From an uncultured Collinsella sp. (GTDB lineage: Bacteria > Actinomycetota > Coriobacteriia > Coriobacteriales > Coriobacteriaceae), in the NCBI GenBank assembly GCA_900549195.1, contig URNK01000114.1:1-5734 (forward strand): a stretch of DNA of 5,734 nt, in the 5' to 3' direction. Both the position numbers and the translations under genes were made by a program. Of this stretch, positions 1 to 3,241 are shown one piece after another (the stretch's first letter is position 1; each line of letters starts with the position of its first letter). Below the pieces are notes generated by a model. The model saw only the letters and a program-made list of their open reading frames with translations. It was not told the DNA's origin and did no database searches.

Positions 1-29
1 CGGCAGCGTCAGATGTGTATAAGAGACAG
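1..29 (+). other. Residual Nextera/Tn5 sequencing adapter (artefact)
   Basis: Bases 1-29 match the last 29 bases of the Illumina Nextera read-1 transposase adapter. Bases 11-29 are exactly the 19-bp Tn5 mosaic end AGATGTGTATAAGAGACAG, and bases 1-10 (CGGCAGCGTC) are the adjoining adapter arm. This is library-derived sequence left at a contig end, not a biological Tn5 insertion: no transposase follows and the sequencing-specific arm is present. Genomic sequence should be taken to start at base 30. Confidence 0.97.
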
Positions 30-41
30 GAGTAATTAGTT

Positions 42-76
42 CCGCCGTTCTAACGAACGGCGGCGACCTCCGTCGC
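42..76. repeat. Two adjacent small inverted repeats (hairpins)
   Basis: Bases 42-50 (CCGCCGTTC) pair perfectly with 55-63 (GAACGGCGG) around a TAAC loop. Sharing base 63, GCGAC (63-67) pairs with GTCGC (72-76) around a CTCC loop. Neither is followed by a T tract on either strand, so neither is a standard intrinsic terminator. They could be the remains of a structured 3' end of an upstream gene lost at the contig edge, or part of a larger structured element with the adjacent palindrome. Confidence 0.6.
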
Positions 77-79
77 TGC

Positions 80-179
80 GCGGCCCCCAGAGCTACAATC
101 TGTCATTCAAAAGGCAGGGCATGACCAAAAGGTCAATGCCCTGCCTTTTTCATGCCACCTTGTACGCTCTGGGGGCCGC
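80..179. repeat. 100-bp imperfect palindrome with nested terminator core
   Basis: One continuous fold spans the whole stretch. Bases 80-93 (GCGGCCCCCAGAGC) pair with 166-179 and 94-98 (TACAA) with 160-164, leaving C165 bulged. An interrupted middle part pairs 101-102 with 156-157 and 104-106 with 152-154. The inner arms 109-126 and 131-149 pair with one bulged A, around an AAAA loop. About 42 base pairs form within 100 nucleotides. This is far more self-complementarity than a terminator needs. It could be a palindromic dispersed repeat (MITE- or REP-like), a structured RNA, or a terminator enlarged by duplication. Copies elsewhere in the genome cannot be checked from this window. Confidence 0.85.
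109..149. terminator. Probable bidirectional intrinsic terminator (core of the palindrome)
   Basis: The inner stem pairs AAAAGGCAGGGCATGACC (109-126) with 131-149, with one unpaired A at 135/136 and a four-A loop (127-130). It runs into TTTTT (146-150) on the plus strand, and its AAAA start (109-112) gives a T run on the minus strand. Strong GC pairing plus a U tract on both strands fits a bidirectional rho-independent terminator. It would separate whatever lies upstream from the sigma factor gene. It is placed well upstream of the ECF promoter, so it would not block that promoter. Confidence 0.75.
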
Positions 180-268
180 TCGCTTGCGTATGCTCAACCT
201 GTTGCGTTCCGTTGATCCCTTGCCAATAAGGGACAGAGTCATTTTGATAGGTTATTCCTGCTTGAATT

Positions 269-297
269 TGAAACATTCCGTTCGGTCAAAGCGTATC
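269..297 (+). promoter_or_regulatory. ECF-type promoter (TGAAAC-N17-CGTATC), probably autoregulatory
   Basis: TGAAAC at 269-274 and CGTATC at 292-297 are separated by 17 bases. This matches the SigW-type ECF promoter pattern, which has a TGAAAC -35 and a CGTA -10 separated by about 16-17 bases. It lies about 50 bases upstream of an ECF sigma gene, so positive autoregulation is the natural reading. A transcript starting around 303-306 would have a leader of roughly 40 nucleotides. No good housekeeping promoter was seen closer to the gene. Which sigma factor uses the site is inferred, not shown. Confidence 0.7.
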
Positions 298-335
298 TAT
301 GGTGAGGGCCTCATCGAGAACCATTAACGTCACCG

Positions 336-344
336 GGAGGTGAT
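336..344 (+). promoter_or_regulatory. Near-ideal Shine-Dalgarno that selects ATG 346 for the sigma gene
   Basis: GGAGGTGAT is fully complementary to the usual 16S rRNA 3' end. From the end of GGAGG (340) to the ATG at 346 there are 5 bases, a standard spacing. The in-frame GTG at 340 lies inside this ribosome binding site and is therefore unlikely to be the start. Confidence 0.85.
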
Positions 345-345
345 T

Positions 346-864
346 ATGGAAGAACAAGCATTTAGACAGGCGGTCGAGGATCACCGTGATGTCGTGTTTC
401 GAATCGCATTGACGTACCTGCGCGATCGTGCCGACGCCGACGATGTTGCCCAGGATGTCTTTCTTAAGCTGCTTAAAAGCGATGGACATTTTGAAAGTTG
501 GGAACATCTTCGTCGATGGCTTATCCGGGTCACGATCAATGAATGCAAATCGCTCTTTCGAAAGCCATGGAGGCGTGTGGAGGATATTGAGAACCTGGCC
601 GATTCGCTTTCGGCGGCGCAGGATGAGACCAAGGCGGTCCTGTCAGACGTTATGCGACTTCCGGAGCGATTCCGCGTTCCCATCGTGCTCTATTACTATC
701 TGGGCTTTTCGACCTCAGAGATTGCCGAGTTGTTGCATGTACCAGCCGCGACCGTTCGAACGCGTTTGGCTCGCGGCAGGTCGAAGCTCAAGTTCATCCT
801 AGAGGAGGGCGACCGTGAAATCCAATCAAATCAAGCAGGCCTTCGAGTCCATCCAAGCCGATAG
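346..864 (+). CDS. ECF-family RNA polymerase sigma factor
   Basis: The 172-residue protein has the two-domain layout and length of extracytoplasmic-function sigma factors. The sigma-2 region is about residues 10-74. It includes the core-binding/-10 motif DADDVAQDVFLKL (30-42) and a basic, aromatic stretch (55-77, RRWLIRVTINE...RKPWRR). The sigma-4 region is about 101-151, with LPERFRVPIVLYYYLGFSTS followed by the helix-turn-helix EIAELLHVPAATVRTRLARG that reads the -35 element. It would direct core polymerase to a small regulon, probably including its own promoter at 269-297. The next gene, a one-TM anti-sigma candidate, overlaps its last 50 bases, so residues 157-172 form a tail encoded in the overlap. 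Codon use is plainer than in the ribosomal genes, as expected for low expression. The ECF subgroup and inducing signal are unknown. Confidence 0.95.
   Translation: MEEQAFRQAVEDHRDVVFRIALTYLRDRADADDVAQDVFLKLLKSDGHFESWEHLRRWLIRVTINECKSLFRKPWRRVEDIENLADSLSAAQDETKAVLSDVMRLPERFRVPIVLYYYLGFSTSEIAELLHVPAATVRTRLARGRSKLKFILEEGDREIQSNQAGLRVHPSR
804..808 (+). promoter_or_regulatory. Ribosome binding site inside the sigma gene for the GTG-started anti-sigma gene
   Basis: GGAGG at 804-808 lies six bases before GTG 815, within the sigma factor coding sequence. It supports this GTG start, gives a protein that begins with the usual cytoplasmic helix, and makes translational coupling to the sigma gene likely. 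Confidence 0.8.
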
Positions 865-1891
865 CAATCTTGCAGATCGCGTCCTTAATACTGCTGCGGG
901 TGAGCCGCTTCATCGAAAGGGCCGCGCGAAGCCTCTCTATGTTGCCGTAATCGGGTGTCTTGTCGGAGTGTTGGCGACCGGAGGGGTCGCCTACGCAGTT
1001 ATCAATTCCAGCTATTTTGCCTCAGCTTGGGGAAACCACGGCAACGGGGATTCCATTACCTGGACCAACGGCGGCTCATCGGGAACTAAATATACCTACA
1101 CCAGAGAGTTTGGCGATGGCATCGCGCCCCAAAGCCTGGAAGGCGCAGTCCAGGAGGTTAATCTGTCCGTCGAGGGCAACGGCTATACGCTTGATATCCA
1201 TGAGATGGCAATCGACCAAAACGGCTGCGGAGCCGTGACGTTTACGTTGTCCAATCCAAATGGAGTTAACTACTACAAGCCAGCAGCAGAGATTGGCGAA
1301 CTTGTTCTCTATGGTGAAGAAGAGCAGGGCATCGGCACGCCCGATATGAAGTTCGGCGAGGAATGGCCTGACACACGCAGCACAATTGATAAGGACACAT
1401 CAAGCGATACTGTCATTAATGGCACGATGTACTTTGCCGCTATGGATCGCGAGCGAGATTTGCAACATGCTGTCACCTGGAATATCCATTGGACCGAGGG
1501 TGAAGGTGAGAGTGCGAGGCGGTTTGAGGCGTCGACACCCGAGTTCAATATTGGAGCGTACGTCGATACAAAGGAACTCCGCTCCGGTGACTCGCCTCTT
1601 GAGATTAGCCCGTTTTCCATCCAGACGCACATCGATGATTTGGGCTATGAAGCAGTTGATAATAAGCTGACCGTCAGCTACAAGGATGGATCGGAGCAGA
1701 TTATCGAAGATGACGACGCAGGGCTGTTCAACTTATATTTTTCTTATGGGCGCAATAGCGGAGAGAACATCTGGGTGCCAACGAAGTTGATTGATGTCGA
1801 TCAAGTTGTCTCGGTAACCCTTGAAATTGTGAGGTATACATCAACAGGGGAGACCGAAACGAAAGAGCCCTTTACCATCGTCTATTCGTAA
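815..1891 (+). CDS. Single-pass membrane anti-sigma factor, DUF4179-type
   Basis: This 358-residue protein has three parts. A short cytoplasmic N-terminus (about 1-40) begins MKSNQIKQAFESIQADSNLADRVL, a pattern I associate with anti-sigma proteins paired with ECF sigmas. One hydrophobic segment (about 41-63, LYVAVIGCLVGVLATGGVAYAVI) follows a basic stretch (RKGRAK), which predicts the N-terminus inside. The large, acidic remainder (about 64-358) would lie outside and is rich in beta-type sequence. This fits DUF4179-containing anti-sigma proteins; the name rests on recalled resemblance plus context. It has no zinc-binding HxxxCxxC motif, so it is not a ZAS-type anti-sigma. Inferred role: the N-terminus holds the sigma at the membrane until an envelope signal releases it. 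The start is GTG with a good ribosome binding site, and the gene overlaps the sigma gene by 50 bases. A terminator follows, so the operon has two genes. Confidence 0.82.
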   Translation: MKSNQIKQAFESIQADSNLADRVLNTAAGEPLHRKGRAKPLYVAVIGCLVGVLATGGVAYAVINSSYFASAWGNHGNGDSITWTNGGSSGTKYTYTREFGDGIAPQSLEGAVQEVNLSVEGNGYTLDIHEMAIDQNGCGAVTFTLSNPNGVNYYKPAAEIGELVLYGEEEQGIGTPDMKFGEEWPDTRSTIDKDTSSDTVINGTMYFAAMDRERDLQHAVTWNIHWTEGEGESARRFEASTPEFNIGAYVDTKELRSGDSPLEISPFSIQTHIDDLGYEAVDNKLTVSYKDGSEQIIEDDDAGLFNLYFSYGRNSGENIWVPTKLIDVDQVVSVTLEIVRYTSTGETETKEPFTIVYS

Positions 1892-1896
1892 GATTT

Positions 1897-1931
1897 GGGG
1901 TCGCTTCCTACTAGGGGAAGCGGCCTCTTTT
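1897..1931 (+). terminator. Intrinsic terminator of the sigma/anti-sigma operon
   Basis: GGTCGCTTCC (1899-1908) pairs with GGAAGCGGCC (1916-1925) through ten base pairs, one of them a U-G wobble. The loop has seven bases, and two weaker pairs extend the base of the stem. TCTTTT (1926-1931) follows. It begins five bases after the anti-sigma stop codon, so it closes the two-gene operon and insulates it from the ribosomal operon. Confidence 0.85.
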
Positions 1932-1992
1932 GCGTTAAATGGAAACGCCGCCGATTTCCATGCGACAGATGAGAGCAGATTACCGCTGGAGC

Positions 1993-2055
1993 GCGACGTT
2001 TCCCCAGATAAAACCGACCAAAATAAACCTGTCCCTATTTGGAAGGGAACGTTGC
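1993..2055. repeat. Nested inverted repeat, possible REP-like element
   Basis: Outer arms GCGACGTTTCC (1993-2003) and GGGAACGTTGC (2045-2055) pair over 11 positions including two G-U wobbles. Inside, CCAAAATA (2018-2025) pairs with TATTTGG (2036-2042) with one bulged A, around a ten-base loop AACCTGTCCC. The outer and inner stems are joined by an unequal internal loop (14 against 2 bases). There is no T tract beyond the outer stem, so it is not an obvious terminator. Whether it is repeated elsewhere in the genome cannot be seen here. Confidence 0.5.
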
Positions 2056-2083
2056 CCCGACAAGCACGTCGGATTCCCGGACC

Positions 2084-2095
2084 GGGCGGCCGCCC
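2084..2095. repeat. Perfect 12-bp GC palindrome
   Basis: GGGCGGCCGCCC reads the same on both strands and contains a NotI recognition sequence. It overlaps a second small palindrome, CCCGGACCGGG (2076-2086). The site could bind a dimeric regulator or simply reflect GC-rich composition; nothing here decides between these. Confidence 0.5.
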
Positions 2096-2100
2096 CCGCG

Positions 2101-2123
2101 CACAGAAGGGGATTCCTTTTGTG
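2101..2123. repeat. Stem-loop upstream of the rpsL promoter
   Basis: CACAGAAGG (2101-2109) pairs with CCTTTTGTG (2115-2123) over nine positions with one G-U wobble. The loop is five bases, or three if G2110-T2114 also pairs. The T run lies inside the stem, so termination is doubtful. It sits just upstream of the -10-like TATACT at 2139. Confidence 0.45.
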
Positions 2124-2138
2124 TAGGCTTTGCGGAAA

Positions 2139-2144
2139 TATACT
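2139..2144 (+). promoter_or_regulatory. Possible upstream -10 element (TATACT)
   Basis: TATACT is a five-of-six match to the housekeeping -10 hexamer, but I find no good -35 at 16-18 bases upstream; the positions there read TTTTGT or CTTTTG. It could be a second, weaker promoter of the ribosomal operon or chance. Confidence 0.3.
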
Positions 2145-2175
2145 CATTTTGGGATACGCGCGGCGGCGTGGTCTG

Positions 2176-2204
2176 TTGACGACACAGCTAACGGCACGTA
2201 TCCT
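2176..2204 (+). promoter_or_regulatory. Housekeeping promoter of the rpsL-rpsG-fusA-rpsJ operon
   Basis: TTGACG (2176-2181, five of six against TTGACA) and TATCCT (2199-2204, four of six against TATAAT) are separated by exactly 17 bases. Transcription would start near 2210-2212, giving a leader of about 87 bases before rpsL. No better candidate is seen between the upstream terminator and rpsL. Confidence 0.65.
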
Positions 2205-2219
2205 ATCGAACTGCGTGTT

Positions 2220-2244
2220 TCGTAGGGGGATGCTGACCCCTCGA
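2220..2244 (+). promoter_or_regulatory. Leader stem-loop ahead of rpsL
   Basis: AGGGG (2224-2228) pairs with CCCCT (2237-2241). The stem continues as TCG (2220-2222) with CGA (2242-2244) past a bulged T2223. The loop is eight bases (GATGCTGA). It lies inside the predicted untranslated leader, about 50 bases before the rpsL start. No T tract follows, so it is not a terminator; it could stabilise the mRNA or be a control site. Confidence 0.45.
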
Positions 2245-2285
2245 TTCAAGCCGTTGCACTTTACAGAAAGCTGGAATCATTCGAG

Positions 2286-2291
2286 AAGGAG
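2286..2291 (+). promoter_or_regulatory. Ribosome binding site fixing a TTG start for rpsL
   Basis: AAGGAG at 2286-2291 lies six bases before TTG 2298. The TTG is followed at once by the conserved S12 N-terminus PTINQLVRQGR. No ATG or GTG is available nearby in frame, so the non-canonical TTG start is well supported. Confidence 0.88.
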
Positions 2292-2297
2292 TACGCT

Positions 2298-2675
2298 TTG
2301 CCTACTATTAACCAGCTGGTTCGCCAGGGCCGTCGTTCCGTGCCCAAGAAGTCCAAGAACGCTGCTCTGCAGCACAACTCCCAGAAGCGCGGCGTGTGCA
2401 CCCGCGTCTTCACCACGAGCCCCAAGAAGCCGAACTCGGCTCTTCGTAAGGTTGCCCGTGTTCGCCTTGTCAACGGCATCGAAGTTACTGCTTACATCCC
2501 GGGTGAGGGCCACAACCTGCAGGAGCACTCCATCGTGCTCGTCCGCGGCGGTCGTGTCCGTGACCTCCCTGGTGTCCGTTATCACGTCATCCGTGGCGCC
2601 TACGACGCTGCTCCGGTCCAGAACCGTATGCAGGCCCGTTCCAAGTACGGTGCTAAGCGCCCCAAGGCTAAATAA
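2298..2675 (+). CDS. rpsL: 30S ribosomal protein S12
   Basis: S12 lines the decoding centre of the 30S subunit and controls translational accuracy. The 125-residue product is the usual length (E. coli has 124) and has the family hallmarks: PTINQLVR at the start, QKRGVCTRVFTTSPKKPNSALRK (29-51), GEGHNLQEHS (69-78), RGGRVRDLPGVRYH (83-96) and QARSKYG (112-118). Lys43 (codon AAG), the main streptomycin-resistance site, is the susceptible type. Residue 88 is Arg (CGT at 2559-2561), where E. coli and Mycobacterium tuberculosis have Lys; Lys-to-Arg here is a known streptomycin-resistance change. Asp89, the usual methylthiolation site, is present. The gene starts with TTG and is first in the operon, with its own promoter upstream. 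Codons are strongly biased, as expected for high expression. Confidence 0.98.
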   Translation: MPTINQLVRQGRRSVPKKSKNAALQHNSQKRGVCTRVFTTSPKKPNSALRKVARVRLVNGIEVTAYIPGEGHNLQEHSIVLVRGGRVRDLPGVRYHVIRGAYDAAPVQNRMQARSKYGAKRPKAK

Positions 2676-2700
2676 GCCAGATAACGTTTTGATACTTTCG

Positions 2701-2726
2701 CCGTGTGCCGCCTAAGCGCCGCACGG
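2701..2726 (+). promoter_or_regulatory. Stem-loop in the rpsL-rpsG gap
   Basis: CCGTGTG (2701-2707) pairs with CGCACGG (2720-2726, one wobble). After one C-C mismatch, CGC (2709-2711) pairs with GCG (2716-2718) around a CTAA loop. This is a stable stem of ten pairs filling most of the 73-base gap, ending ten bases before the rpsG ribosome binding site. In E. coli the corresponding gap is where S7 binds to repress translation of the operon. This hairpin is a candidate counterpart by position only. No T run follows, so it is not a terminator. Confidence 0.6.
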
Positions 2727-2748
2727 TAGACACTTAAGGAGATTTCAC

Positions 2749-3222
2749 ATGCCGCGTCGTGCAGCAGCTAATCGTCGTGAGGTTCAGCCTGACGCCGTTT
2801 ACAACAACCGCCTGGTGACTCAGCTCATCAACAAGGTCCTTCTTGACGGCAAGAAGGCCACCGCTGAGCGCATCGTTTACACCGCTTTCGAGATCGTTGC
2901 CGAGAAGTCCGAGGGTGGCGACGCTCTCGCTACCTTCAAGAAGGCTATGGACAACGTCAAGCCCACGCTCGAGGTTAAGCCCAAGCGTGTCGGTGGCGCT
3001 ACCTATCAGGTCCCGATGGAGGTTAACTCCCGTCGTTCCACCGCTCTGGGTATCCGCTGGATCGTCAACTTCTCCCGCGCTCGCAAGGAGAAGACCATGG
3101 CCGAGCGTCTCGCCAACGAGATCCTCGACGCTTCCAACGGCCTGGGCGCTTCCGTCAAGAAGCGTGAGGACGTCTTCAAGATGGCCGAGGCCAACCGCGC
3201 GTTCTCTCACTATCGTTGGTAA
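2749..3222 (+). CDS. rpsG: 30S ribosomal protein S7
   Basis: S7 starts assembly of the 30S head by binding the 3' domain of 16S rRNA and lies near the mRNA exit and the E-site tRNA. The product is 157 residues, the family's usual size. It begins MPRRAAANRREVQPDAVYNN, carries the conserved LVTQLINKVLLDGKKATAE (22-40), the beta-hairpin region KPKRVGGATYQVPMEV (77-92) and ALGIRW (99-104), and ends AFSHYRW. The ATG is preceded by AAGGAG (2736-2741) at seven bases. The gene lies 73 bases after rpsL, across a stem-loop, and 19 bases before fusA, so it is in the middle of the operon. If regulation follows the E. coli model, S7 itself may repress the operon by binding the hairpin upstream. Confidence 0.98.
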   Translation: MPRRAAANRREVQPDAVYNNRLVTQLINKVLLDGKKATAERIVYTAFEIVAEKSEGGDALATFKKAMDNVKPTLEVKPKRVGGATYQVPMEVNSRRSTALGIRWIVNFSRARKEKTMAERLANEILDASNGLGASVKKREDVFKMAEANRAFSHYRW

Positions 3223-3241
3223 GTTAAGGTAAGGAACTAAC

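Larger units (their letters stand above)
30..345. other. Gene-free contig-end region upstream of the sigma factor gene
   Basis: I see no convincing coding region here. The only plus-strand reading frame of any length (121-327) runs through a terminator-like hairpin and a promoter, lacks a ribosome binding site and resembles nothing I know. The region holds two small hairpins (42-76), the 100-bp palindrome (80-179), a 6-bp stem-loop at 216-233 (TCCCTT/AAGGGA, loop GCCAAT) and the ECF-type promoter at 269-297. No tRNA or other RNA gene was recognised. What lies further upstream is unknown because the contig ends here. Confidence 0.7.
1932..2175. other. Non-coding spacer between the sigma operon and the str operon promoter
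   Basis: No gene is supported here. A plus-strand frame opening at ATG 1939 runs out of frame through rpsL and is a shadow. The stretch contains a 7-bp stem-loop (ATGGAAA 1939-1945 with TTTCCAT 1955-1961), the larger inverted repeat at 1993-2055, a GC-rich palindrome at 2084-2095, a hairpin at 2101-2123 and an isolated -10-like TATACT at 2139-2144. The density of inverted repeats suggests regulatory or repeat-derived sequence, not decayed coding DNA. Confidence 0.65.

Noticed and set aside
1..29. Tn5/IS50 mobile element end
   Set aside because: The mosaic end is joined to a sequencing-library arm and sits exactly at the contig edge, with no transposase. It is an adapter.
80..179. Invertible promoter switch (phase variation) bounded by the outer inverted repeats
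   Set aside because: The centre is almost symmetrical, so inversion would change little. It holds a terminator-like stem, not a promoter, and no recombinase gene is nearby. Kept only as a minor alternative to a palindromic repeat.
220..248. Housekeeping promoter TTGCCA-N17-TTTGAT upstream of the sigma gene
   Set aside because: The -35 is good, but the -10 lacks the key A at its second position and the stem-loop at 216-233 overlaps it. The ECF-type site at 269-297 is much better placed and matched.
121..327. A 68-codon plus-strand frame near the contig end
   Set aside because: It starts inside the palindrome's stem, runs through the terminator core and the ECF promoter, and has no ribosome binding site or recognisable product.
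1939..2715. A 258-codon plus-strand frame through the spacer and across rpsL
   Set aside because: It reads rpsL in the wrong frame, is Arg/Ser/Thr-rich there, crosses the operon promoter, and its ATG has no ribosome binding site.
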